This document shows, piece after piece, positions 33,047-44,207 of a stretch of DNA of 64,000 nt; position 1 is the stretch's first letter, and each line of letters starts with the position of its first letter. The stretch comes from Colletotrichum lupini. Its lineage: Eukaryota > Ascomycota > Sordariomycetes > Glomerellales > Glomerellaceae. The stretch covers positions 4,464,001 through 4,528,000 of the forward strand of contig NC_064672.1 in the NCBI RefSeq assembly GCF_023278565.1, read 5' to 3'. Made by a program: the position numbers and the translations under genes. A model generated the notes under the pieces. That model was given only the letters and a program-made list of their open reading frames with translations. It did not search any database and was not told where the DNA came from.

Positions 33047-34188
33047 AGATGAAGAAGCAGCGGGCAGTTGGGTTTTTTTTGTTATAAATGAATGGTCATA
33101 CACATGTGTTATGGTGTCAATGACCCCGTATGGAGGATATGTCAAACACACTTTTGTTTCTTCTCGTCATTCCCCTTTGGTGTCCCCCTTTTTTGGCGAT
33201 CTCATTACTCACTCTGGCCGTATCTTCGCATAGGCGGAGTTTGGGTGGTTCTGTTGTTACCTTGTTTTCCACATCTTTTTTTGCATTATGGGGGGTTCGA
33301 GTTGTATACCTAGCCCTGAATTGGCTGTGTAGGTGTGCCTCGCAGATTTTTGCCATGGTAGCTTAGAGCGAAGGCGAATTATGAAACTTCATTCTTCATA
33401 TTTTTGCCTAAGTACTAATGTCTTTTCTACTGATGTTGTGTGGATTGGTGCTTGATGTGATGAGATAGGTAGGGAACCTATATTACGTTTAAGCTAAGTT
33501 GAACGGAGAGTTTTGCATGGCTGGTCCGATCTGCCAGAAAGCTGAAAGCGGTTTGTATTCATTATGATTTGAAGACACATTGCTTTCGCACCCAGCGCGT
33601 CTTCTCGCGCTTTCATGGGGGCCTTTTTTCTCCCTAGAAGCTGTGTTCCGATGTCTTCCCTTATTACCTGGAATCAGATGGGGCATGAAGTTACAAAGTT
33701 TCTAGAGAAAGCCTCGCTTTCCTTGCCATGGAGACCAACCGCTTTGGGCGCCAAGTTCCAACATCATTGACGAAAGTCTTCTCTTGGAGAATGATATTAT
33801 AGAGACTCTAGGGGAACCTCTTAGAGGCATCGTGATCAGAGCGACACGGACGAACACAGGAGACTCGCAAGTACCAACGCCACGGTCTGGTCTCTCCACA
33901 TCCTCACGCCTCCCACGGCTTGAACATGGCTTGAAACACCACACCATTGCTTGGTAGGATACAACAGTTACACTCAGCCGGCTGGGCAAGGGTTAGATGA
34001 AGCAAGCCTTTCTTTTCATTTAAACATTGTGTGCCGTCAGGACAGTCTTGAACCGTTTTGACGTACGGGTATCGTAGCTTTTCAGGGAATTCTTCCCCCA
34101 CATCCATCCTTTCTCCCACCCACGGAGCCATCCACGAAACCTCCCTTCCTCATAGCCCCTCACGACCTCCAACGGATCATCCCCAGTC
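33047..34188. other. Convergent intergenic region, BUD6 / cyclophilin
   Basis: About 1.1 kb between two stop codons on opposite strands. AT-rich, T-runs near 33073, no coding signal. Confidence 0.5.
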
Positions 34189-34823
34189 TCACCCAGCAAG
34201 CGGATTCGCATGGACAGTAACCCTCTCAATCACGACCGGCTCCTTGGGCCGGTTCTTCCGATCCACCTCGACCGCCTCAATCTTGCCCAGCGTGACGGTG
34301 CTATCGTCCCCGATGATGCGCCCAAAGACGGTGTTGAGCCCGTCCAGGTGCGGCGCCTTGTCAAACAGGACAAAAAACTGCGAGCCGTTCGTGCCGGGCC
34401 CCTTGTTGGCCATGGACACGACGCCGCGCGCGCCGTGCTTGAGGGCCGGCCGGATCTCGTCCTCGAAGACGCCGCCCCAGATGGAGCGGCCGCCCTTTGG
34501 GTTGTCCGGGGGCGACGGGTGAGCCGGCCCGCCGGTCTGGGCCATGAATTTTGGGATGAGGCGGTGGAAGGGGGAGGCGTCGTAGTAGTGTGATGCGCAG
34601 AGGGCGAGGAAGTTCTGTGAGAGGGGGTTGGTTAGTCATCCTTTGGGTAGAGCGTCTCGCGATACGATTGAGGGTGGTGAGTGAGCGGCCGCGGGTGGGA
34701 TTCGAAGGGAAAGTCTTGGGATGATTGGGAAGGGGTCCTTTTTACCTCTGCTGTTTTTGGTACGCTCTCGCAGAAGACTTCGATCTTCAGGTCGCCGAGA
34801 TTCGTATGTAATGTGACGGACAT
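34189..34823 (-). CDS. Peptidyl-prolyl cis-trans isomerase, small PPIL3-type cyclophilin
   Basis: Two exons (34823-34746, 34614-34189) encode 167 residues; GCAGAG|gtaaaa joins ctcacag|AACTTC. It is a single cyclophilin domain without targeting signal or extra domains. Seen: FHRLIP (F42-H43-R44, with the catalytic Arg), FMAQTGG, and VVSMANKGPGTNGSQFF. His replaces the Trp that in cyclophilin A contacts cyclosporin (HLDGLNTVFG), which suggests weak drug binding. MSVTLHTNLGDLKIEVFCE is the start typical of the PPIL3/Cyp10 group, which in other species associates with the spliceosome. Location is therefore inferred as nuclear or cytosolic. The donor GTAAAA is weaker than its neighbours'. Confidence 0.9.
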
Positions 34824-36094
34824 GTTGGAGATTTGTCTGGTGGTCTCGATCGCGAACTCGAATTGTTGTGTGGTCGTCTGGTGTTGTTGACGGCGCAAAG
34901 CTAGCTCTCAGCTGGATACATGCTGGATGTACTCCGTATGCGACTGCATGTTTAAAGTTATGTGGTGGACCACTTCATTGGGCCCCCCGGCATCGGTGCA
35001 TTGAGCTCCGGGTGCCGACTCAAGCTGCTGCCGCGGACCAAGGTACTTACCAGTAGGTGCGCGCATGAAAGCCGCCCCCCACTTAACGAGTGACAGTCAA
35101 CTTATAACTCTGTTGCGAACGCTTTGATTTCAACTTCAGTTGATACAAGGTTGTTTGCCTCGACGAGACTTTCCTGTCTTGTACCAACCTTGAGAACACG
35201 AAATCAAGTACAGCATTCGAGATAATGGCGAACTGTATCCAAGGATGTTGAGTTCAGCTTGACAGTGAGCAACATGATTGCTAGATGGTTTCGAGAGCTT
35301 CTGGCATACCTACTTACTTGATATGTTGAACACATTTACACTGCTCAGCGACAGTCACCCCGCCAATGTCTTCCTCGCTCTAACTGTGCGATGATTAGAT
35401 CAATTTGTTTCAATGACGTCAAATGCATAGAAACAATCCCGGCCCAGGCCAAGTACTGGCCATAGTCGCCAGGGGGAGGGATGCACACGGCCCCATACCG
35501 GTAGGTGGGCCAGTCCGCGGGACCGGACGGGACGAAAAATGAGTGGGAACTCGAGCCGGGAACGCGCCGCCCGGAAGTCTGGGAGGATGCTCGAACCAAT
35601 TGACCGCTATAGGAAGTGCATTGTCCATTACCTTGGGTCCAGCCCCTACCGCTCAGCCATGCCACACCTCTCCGACTCACCACATTTGCGCAACTCAGTT
35701 TGCAAAGTTTCACGCTGAACGTATCCGGGCAAGTAGAGGAGGGGGGACCGTGTGCCTCCCCCCGGAGGACAGCGAAACGAGTTCCCAACGGCTCCCACAA
35801 CTTCACTTCTTCTCGACAAGGAGGCGAAAATCAGTGCGTTTGTGTCGGCAGCCCGCGGCCATCTACAATCCTTGGGCTATCAAGAAAGAAGAAATCTTAC
35901 ATTGTTCGTTGCTTAGGACGATGACGGTCATCTCGACAATTCAGAAAGTTGAAACTTGACGGACCACCGACTCGAATTCGTTACTGTTCACTCTCATTAT
36001 CTTCATATAGAGGATCGACCTGTCGTTGGATTCCTAGCAAACGAGTCTTGTTCCAGGTTCACACCAATCGAACCCTGGATTCGAACTCTACAAC
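34824..36094. other. Divergent intergenic region, cyclophilin / MFS transporter
   Basis: About 1.3 kb between divergent starts. It holds one copy of the intergenic 9-mer (TACTCCGTA, 34930-34938). A tRNA-B-box-like string on the minus strand (GAGTTCGAATCC, near 36068-36079) has no matching stem and was not accepted. The open frames seen have no recognisable motifs. Confidence 0.5.
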
Positions 36095-38073
36095 ATGACC
36101 TTCAACGAGATCGTTCGAGACACCTGGGCATGGCACGTCATACGAGCCGTCACCAGGGCCAGGCATCCGGCGTTCCAATACTTTGACGAGAGACACCCCT
36201 TGATTCGTCAGAGATATACGGAAAATGGCTATGATCGGTCGGGCTCAGGGTCAGTTACAAGTTCACATGTAAGAGCAAAGGTGGTATGCTAACACGCGGC
36301 CTATCTTGAACTGAAGACTCTCATACGCTTCAAGACACACCGAAGTTCGAGCATTTTCACTAGACTCTGAGAAGTCAGATAGCGAGATTCTGGGCAACCA
36401 AACAATCAGCCGTACGACGTGGGAAAAGTATGGTATCGAGAATAGAAGAGGTCTTCATCTCGTCGAGTTCTTGCCAAACGACCCAGAGGTAACAAAGATC
36501 GCAACCCCCTTTTTCACTCTCACCTTTGGGACATCGTAGCTAAGGGTCCAATACCACAGAACCCGAGAAACTGGTCCGTCATGAAGAAAGCCATCGTCAG
36601 CTTCCACATCTGCCTCCTCGTCATCGCCGTCTACGCAGGCGCATCAATCTACACCGTCGGCACCCACGGCGTCCGCCAGCAATTCGGCGTCTCGGAGGTC
36701 GTCGCCCTCCTAGGACTTACAGTCTTTGTCCTGGGCTACGGTCTTGGACCGGTGAGTCTACACTCGATTACCCCTTATTCTCATCTACCTTACCTGTACT
36801 GACAAGAACGCAAAGATGGTCTGGAGCCCCCTCTCCGAGATTCCCCAGATCGGCCGCAACCAAATCTACATACCCGCCCTCACAATCTTCGGCCTCGCCC
36901 AGATCCCCGTCGCCCTCGCCACCTCCATCGGCATGCTCCTCGGCTTCCGCTTCCTCGCGGGCTTCTTCGGCTCCCCCGTCCTCGGCTCCGCCGCCGGCAT
37001 CCTGGACGACATGTTCGTCTCCCGCAAACACACCTACGCCATGGCTTCTTTTTGTCTCATTGGCATCTCCGGTCCCACTCTCGGGCCCATCGTCGGCGGC
37101 TTCGCCGTCGAGCTCAAGGGCTGGACCTGGTCCGCTTGGATCGTGTCTTGGTTAGCCGCCTGTATTCTCGTCGTGCTCATCTTCTTCCTGCCGGAGACGA
37201 GCGCCGATAACATCTTGTATCGACGCGCCATGCGTTTGCGGAAAGTGACGGGCGACCCGGGTTTCGTCTGCGAGGCGCAGCTGCGCGCGGATTACACCGC
37301 CGGCACGGAAGTCTTTAAAGCACACCTTGTCCGGCCCTTCACCTTGGTCCTCACCGAGCCGGCCGTCTTCTTTCTGAACCTGTACAGTGCCTTCGCCTAC
37401 GGGCTGATGTACATCTGGTTCGAGGCCCTACCGTCAGCCTACGGGGAAGTATACCACTTTGGCACGGGCAAACAGGGCATCGCGCTGCTAGGTCTCATCG
37501 TCGGTGTCCTGCTCACCATCCCGCCATTCTTTCTGTACTACCGCAAACGCATCGAGCCGCAGTTTGACCGCGAGGGAAACATCGAGCCGGAAAAGCACCT
37601 CCACCCGGCCATGGTCGGCTGCCTCTTCATCCCGGCCAGTTTGGTCTGGTTTGGGTGGACGGCGCGGCCCGAGATAAGTTACCTGGTTCCCATTGTCGGG
37701 TCGTCGCTTTTCACGGCGGGTGGGTTGCTGCTCTACATCTCGATTCTGAATTACCTTGCCGAGTCGTACCCGGATCACGTCAGTTCCGTCTTGGCTGGGA
37801 ATGAGCTGTTCAATGCCATGTGCGGGGCTACGTTCCCGCTGTTCATCCCGCCCATGTATTACCGGTTCGACGTGCTCGGGTCGAGTATGATTCTGGCCAT
37901 TTTCGCTGTTGCGTTTGTGCCTTTGCCGTATATCTTGTACATGGTAAGGATGAATCCCTTTTCTCTACAATACCTTCCCTGTCGTATATACTATGAACGC
38001 TTTCGACTAACAGCTATTGCAGAGGGGAGCCAAGCTTAGAAAACAGAGCAGTTACGCAAGAAAAGGAATGTGA
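36095..38073 (+). CDS. MFS transporter, DHA1-type, five exons
   Basis: Exons 36095-36249, 36317-36488, 36560-36751, 36816-37943 and 38023-38073 encode 565 residues. The last intron has a GACTAAC branch site. The N-terminus (MTFNEIVRDTWAWHVIRA...) is a soluble tail; the family hallmark appears as FLPNDPENPRNWS, with helix 1 following. Twelve membrane segments, LSEIPQIGRN after helix 2, GISGPTLGPIVGGF in helix 5 and LNYLAESYPDHVSSVLAGN near helix 10 place it with fungal drug/polyamine:H+ antiporters. The substrate is not predictable. It is a distant relative of the transporter at 3718-5724 with a different exon pattern, so not a recent duplicate. The first donor (GTCAGT) is a judgement: the alternative GTAAGA 19 bases downstream breaks the frame. 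Confidence 0.85.
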
Positions 38074-38501
38074 GATACTGGTCAGATAGGCATAAGGGTG
38101 TTTCCTTGGGTTTGCTGATGTATGTACCTACTTGGAGCACATAAAGCGTGGATTAGATGTCAGTTGTTCATTTCGTCTTGAACTGGCTTACACCTGCTTC
38201 CCTGTCGGACCTCAAATTCCTTTCTGTAAAAAATCTCTTTAACGTGTCATGGGCGTATTCACTGTGTTGATTTCATAGTGCAGGATGTAACATGAAATAA
38301 AATGGCCAGGGGAGGGTGGGGGGGTAATTGGTGGTGGAGGTGTAAAGCAAACTGACGGGGACTGCTATACAAAGCATCCAAGCCTAACCCAAAGATGATA
38401 ATCCCTCCTGCAACGACTGCGCCGCAACGTTTCCCCGGTCTCAGGAGGGTCCAACTTGCTTGACGACAGTCTCCGCATTGGCGATGCGGCAACACGTTCT
38501 G
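38074..38501. other. Convergent intergenic region, MFS / SNF2 relic
   Basis: 428 bp with GT-rich and T-rich 3' UTR-like sequence; no ORF supported. Confidence 0.5.
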
Positions 38502-41313
38502 CTACCTGTTGATAGGAACCACTTGCCGATTACTATCGGGTTCCGCAGGGTCCATCGCTATCGATCTGTCGAGGCCCGCTCGGGATAGAGACTGCTCCTT
38601 AGAGAAACGAGCGCAGAGATCGCTTACACGTTTTCTGAGCTGCTTGTAGAGCTTGTACTCATGGAAAGAGTTCGTGGTAAAGCACCGAATGACTGTTATC
38701 GAGTGCTCGATACTTGCCTAGGATATCAAATGTCAGCGACAGCGTGAAGCACGAGGAGATGTTTGGCTTACCCTATGAACTCTCGCGGTGGTCTGGTCTT
38801 CAATTGGACCGCTGTAGGCTGGCTCAATAACGAACACAAATTGGCAAGGCCCGTCCAAGTTTATCCCTTCTCTTCCGCAGGTGTAAGGCTGTAACAGCAC
38901 TTGTACTGAACCTGGCTCCTGGGAACGGAAGCTTCGGATTACTTCGATATCTGTCTCCGGATCCATGTTACCATACCGAACGGCGGTAGGAACTCTGAGA
39001 AGTTTCAACACTTGCTCGGTGTAGAATGCCAAAAAATGGGTTCTGTAAAGTGACAAGCACCTTCGTCATGTTGCCGTTGCCTTCCACTGGTCGTAAGACC
39101 TTGTTGCAAAGAAGGGAAAGAAGTTCTTGGATCTGCGGGCTACCCCGAACGGCTAGAAACAAGAGCTGGTAGGCGGTAACTGGGCGTGAATCATAAATTT
39201 CCATTACCAGCGGGCTGAGGTTGGTAAGGTTAATCTTTGCTCGTCTCATTTTTTTCAACGTTGATGCTCAGGGCGCTTGATCCAACATTCCTGAGCCTGA
39301 GAGAGAGTTGAAACGCCGGCCAACTGCTTGCAACTTGTTCCAGACCCCAGTAATGGCTGCTAGTCGGAGGTAGAATCTTGCTTTGGGGACCATTTTGCTT
39401 CACCCATTGCTCGTGATCCAAAATCAATTCACTGGTGAACCAGGTCAGCACCAGTCCAGATCACTAGAAACATTCAGTCAAAAGTAACTTACGTATACAA
39501 ATACAGCATGCTGTATTCTATTTTGGACTTGAGTTTCGTCTCGAAGTCAATGGAGACGGACGATGGTCTCAATCGAGGCAAAACGGATGTCAAGCTGACG
39601 GGATGTTCTTTGCCTTTCATTCGGAAGATTGCGGAGCTAGCTGATCGGCGCAGGATAGCAACTGAGCTGAAATGATGGAACCCAGCCTCCCAGCTCTGCT
39701 TCTCGGTCGAGTTGTGAATCAAAGCCTTCACTATCTCGGGCTTCGAAGCGAGACTTCGCAGAGTCCGGTGAGTGTTCTCATCTTGACAGAAGGATTTGAC
39801 GGTACTTGCGAACTGTCCATACCCCTTCTTCTCCGACTCGAGAAGGAAGTCTCGCTCCTCTTGGTCGAGGATTTGGTGCCGGCAAGTCCAAATGATTTCG
39901 GCAAGTGCCAGATAATCCTGAATGAATTACCGATTAGACAGTGTGCTGGAGTGAAACACGGCGGAGATTGGAGACATACCTTGGGTTCATTTAGATAAGG
40001 CGTGGCGGTGAGGAGTAGAACTCTGCTCGCTGCGATCAGAGACACGGCCTTGAACGATACCGTTGATCGCTCCTTGAGACGACGAGCCTCATCGCAGATC
40101 AAGACCTCAAAGTCACGGCTTTGCGAGGTGAAGGACGAGGAGTATGTTACTTTGTCATTCTCTTCTTTGGTCACCAGAGTCTTTCTGGCCCATGACCTGT
40201 AGGTCATGATCAAGATGACTCTGCGGGGGTCGTTGCCTTCGTCATCTATCCGCTTGGACCACACCCATTGAAGCATTGGCGGCCAATTGTCAACCCAATC
40301 ATCCTTTTTTTTCTCAGGACATTAATGTTGTCTGAAGTGTCGCCACGATCGGTGATGATCATCCATCCAGGATGCATTCTGGCAATGTCATCTACCCATT
40401 GTCTCGTGATGGCATGGGCCGATGTCGAGATGATGCTCGGCTTCCTGTCCATGTCGGGAAAGCCGTCGAGGACCTTGTGCGCGATCCGTGTCGCGTAACG
40501 CCACTTCTGTCGTGCCGGTCTCACAGATCGCCTCCGTGATCTTCAGGATGCTCTTGTTAATGTCTCTGTCCATCGACTCGACCCTGACACCGGCAAGCAA
40601 GCCTCGAACGTCGGTGAAGTCCGCGAAGTTTGGGTAACGCTCCCCTATAGGGAAAGTCTTCGATGCGAAGAAGATAGTATGGCTCAAGTCATTGTCCGAA
40701 GAGACCTCAGCAGCACCAAGAGCCTTCGACCATGCCGTCTCTGAATTTGGATTCGACGAGTAGATGGGATAGATTCCATTCTCGTTTCCATCGAGACTGG
40801 CAAGATTGTTTCCCGCAAACTTGACCATGTGTGAAGGCTTCGCGCAAAACCATATGTCGGCAATGACCGGATGCCATTTCAATCACAGACTTCTCTCGAC
40901 ACTGCTTACTCGCTCGCACGTGTTCGAGGGACAATGAGTGATCGACACCGAAGCCCCGGTTCAAAGGGACTATCCAAGCTCCTTCCAGGCATCAAAAAGG
41001 TTGTACCAAGGAATGGGTAAAGCCCCCGATGGTAGCTCCAAGGTATCCGGAGCGGACAAGATCAACCACATGTTCTTCAATACCACTTTGCCCGCAATGC
41101 CAAGACCAATACTGGATGGGATCTGACAGGTCTAATAAGATCTGTAGTAAGTATGAACGTGGTAGACACTATGTGAATGCGACGAGAACCCCAAGTGCCG
41201 CTGGTGCAAATCGGAGGGACATCATGAGAACCGCTTCCCTTGCCCCCTACGGTGGTAAAGGGCCAACCCTCACCATAACATCTGTAAATCAACTTCAACC
41301 CTGCCGCCGTCAC
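38502..41313 (-). pseudogene. SNF2-type helicase/ATPase gene, multiply frameshifted
   Basis: Recognisable SNF2 ATPase pieces follow one another on the minus strand but in changing frames. In order: an N-terminal region (IPWYNLFDAWKEL..., REKSVIE, WHPVIADIWFC); a damaged Walker A area (ICETGTTEVALR, no GKT); motif Ia (SIISTSAHAITRQWVDDI); motif II as DEAR instead of DEAH; motif III (LLTATPYLNEP); motif V (GREGINLDGPCQFVFVIEP); and the start of motif VI (QTTARVHR). Frame changes fall at about 41095, 40972, 40885-40920 (two), 40500-40520, the T8 run 40305-40312, the T7 run 39249-39255 and the A6 run 39031-39036. Three introns still have intact borders (39979-39918, 39492-39432, 38772-38718). The last exon (38717-38502) ends in a normal stop. 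Chromatin remodelling or DNA repair was the probable ancestral role. The 5' end is uncertain. Homopolymer sequencing errors could account for three of the breaks, but not for all. Confidence 0.8.
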
Positions 41314-41860
41314 ACGTCAAGGTAATTATTTACTTGTTCATCAAGAGTAGCATTGAGATCACCACCACACCCGTAAGCGGCGAAGTTTCTATTCTACCTT
41401 ACAGAAAAGAAGAACCATCCCATCTCATCCCATCCATCCTAGGAATTTTGCTCAATCGTAGCTTTCAAATTCCTAAAATCAAAAGACTTTGCCACCTTTG
41501 CCACCTCAAATCATGGGGGGGAAACCCCCGAGTCCTTCCCCGAAGCAAGAGAACACACACCCGTCCCATCCCACCCAGTCCCTAATTTCCCAACCTCATT
41601 CAACATAGGGGAAGAGAGAGGGAGAGACAGAGAAAGCAATAAGCAATTTTTGGATATCATGCTCTTTTTTGTCCACGCACAAGTTATTTCGAAGAAAACC
41701 GCCGCCTTCCATAGAGAAGAAGAAGAACAGAGAGACGCCCTCTGCGGCATTCTTCTCATCCTCGGATAATTTGATGATCAAGACCGTTGCACCACCTATG
41801 GTGCTGCTAAAAAGAAAGTCGTGAAAAGAGGGTAACCCCCCTTTAAGTCATGCATCATCC
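41314..41860. other. Intergenic region, SNF2 relic / HSF 3' end
   Basis: About 550 bp with no supported gene. The stretch 41590-41760 should hold the HSF 3' UTR. Confidence 0.45.
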
Positions 41861-44207
41861 TCAACCCACACGTCTGCGTTTGTTACCGCGGTCGGGGCTG
41901 TCAGTGATCCCATCGAAGCTATCCCGCGGAACCTCTTCAGTCCCGGTGGAGCTCGGTGTGCCATTGACGTTATTGTTGCCCCCTCCGTTATTCGGAGCCG
42001 AGCCGTCGAGGGTAAAGTTGAAGTCGTTCCCGTCACCGTTGAAGTTGACGCCAGGGTACGCGTTGTCGCCCTGGAACGCATCCGGGTTCAGGAACTGGTC
42101 AATGTCGAGGTCGCCGTCAAAGTAGCCGTTCACGTTGCCGTTCTCGTCGATGCCGGGTATGCGACCCGAAGGGCTGAGCGGTCCGAGCATGCTGGAGAGG
42201 TGGTCCAGCTTCGCGGCTTGCTCCTCCTGCATCCGGTGTAGCGCGGCGAGGTCCTCTTGGTTGAAGTTGATTTGCTGTAGTGAAGGTGGCGGCGCGGCGG
42301 AGCCCATGATGGGCGAGAGGGAGAGGCCGGGTGCGGCGGGCATGGGCGGCGGTGTATCGGGAGTGGCGGTCACGGAGGGAGCTGGCGGATTGGGTGAGGC
42401 GGACATTGAAGGCTTGGAGGACTGCGGAGCGTTGGTCGAGGGTGTTGCGGACGATCGACCGGCCATGGCGTTCAGCATCTTGTTGCGTTGGTCGTTGCTC
42501 ATTGTGACGGGGGTATTGTTGACGACGTGGGGGAGATCGATGCCAGATGAGTTGTTGGCATTTGTGTCATGGATAATCTTCATCATGCTCTCATGGGGAT
42601 TCGACTCGAGCTCTTGGGCTAGATAGTTGGTTGGTGATGTGTGGTCGCCGGGTGATGTGTCAAACAGTTCTGTGACGGTGCCCATCTCGCGGTTGTACGG
42701 CTGAGGCGTCGCGGAGCCGCTAGCTGGTGACGGCGATACCGTATTCGCGCGACCGTTGGGAATGGGCGGCAGCAACGCTTGCCGGCGCTTTGGGATATTG
42801 ATGTTGTTTCCTGCCGAGGTTTGTGCTTGCACGTAGTCGCCCAGATCCACGACGCTTCCCTGAGGTACCGAGCTGGAGCTGTTGCCGTTCGGGATGATGC
42901 TCGCGAGAAGGTCGTTTACGCTCTGAGGGCCTGCTTGGTCCTCGAGTGTCTTTCTAAACACGTTGGCCAAGAAGTTCAGGATGGCGTTGATGGAGTTTTG
43001 ATGACGGTCGTGCTGGCTCTGGAAGACGACAGCCTGCTGATATAACGCCGTGTTGTCTTGCTGGATCCGCTGGATCGCCGTCATGATCATCCTCTGCTGC
43101 TCGCGCACCTTGGCCAACTCTTCCCGAATCAACGTCATCTCCTTCTTCTGTATCGGCATGTCGCCCGATGGCGGCAGGGCTTTGCTGGCGGGTGCACTGG
43201 CGGTACTAAAGCCCTGTGTCACGCCGTCGTCAATGTTGACGGCATCCTCCTCGCTATCACCCTCGACTTCTGCATTCTTGGCGCCCTTTTTGCCCTTGTT
43301 GCCGCTCTTTGGTTTGTTAATGAGCCAGAGCAGGTTCGGGTGCCCTCGTCGGAAGAAGGGATTCGAGTACTCGCTTGGGCTCTTGTTCTTCCGTTCGCTT
43401 GCACGCATCGAGTTATCCGACAAGCCGACCCGCTTGTGGAAGCCGTACATGTTGAGCTGTCGTACAAAGGAAGCATAGTTGTTGTGCTTGAACAGGTCGG
43501 GAATTAGCTTCTTCGCGAATTCATCCTCGTCGAGGACGATGAATGAGTCGCCCTTCTCCGACCACCGAATGAGCTCAGAATTCTTATCGTCGTCGAGGAA
43601 ACTGTGTATCATTAGTATGGGTACGAAAAAAAAACCTACTGCCAACAAAATACGCCTTCTCGTCACTTTGGAGGTACGGGAACCTAGCTTACCTGCTCAG
43701 CTTCTGCACAAACGGTGGAATCTGCTTCCGCTTCTGCTGCGCCTCCCTCATGGCTTTGCGAGCCATCTCCTCCAGGATTTCGACGTTGTCGGTCTCGGCC
43801 ATGTTTCCGTTTGCTTGTTGCTGCTGCAGGAGCGCAGAGTCTTCGCCGACAAAGGACCAAGGGTCGCTGGACGAGTCGAAGTTTTGCCTCGCACCTGTCG
43901 GGACGAGTGCTCTGTTCATCTGCCTCCGCGCGACGGCATTGTTGGGGCTTGGTGTGGGCTGCACGAATTGCTGCGGCGTCTGCTGCTGCTGTTGCTGCTG
44001 CTGACCGGGGACGAGGCCGTACGAGTTGACGGCCTGGGCCCCTGTTCCGTCCACAAGGCCCGTAGCAGCGTCCGCTGCCCCTCCCCATCGCAAGAACTGA
44101 TCGCCGGGCGGACTGGGAAATGACTGTCCGACCTGTGGCATCGGCATGGTGGGTATCGTTCCTGGCGCTGGTCGCTTTCGAGGGTTCGAAGACATGGGAA
44201 TGTGCAT
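41861..44207 (-). CDS. hsf1: Heat shock transcription factor, Hsf1 type
   Basis: Two exons (44207-43693, 43601-41861) encode 751 residues. The intron (AGCAG|gtaagc...cacag|TTTCC) interrupts the DNA-binding domain between VQKLS and SFLDDDKN. Domain order: a Gln/Pro-rich N-terminus with a Q8 run; the HSF DNA-binding domain (about 160-270) with FVQKLSSFLDDDKNSELIRWSEKGDSF, the recognition helix NYASFVRQLNMYGFHK, and NPFFRRGHPNLLWLINK; a HR-A/B coiled coil for trimerisation (about 320-395, EMTLIREELAKVREQQRM...); and a long Ser/Asn/Pro-rich activation region. The Trp and RQLNMYGFHK residues are all present. Hsf1 controls chaperone genes through GAA/TTC repeats. The start at 44207 could instead be the next Met five codons on; both precede SSNPRKRPAPG. 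Confidence 0.93.

Noticed and set aside
36060..36130. Minus-strand B-box-like GAGTTCGAATCC
   Set aside because: The flanking bases cannot form the 5-bp T-stem and no A-box lies at the right distance; the first MFS exon also starts at 36095.
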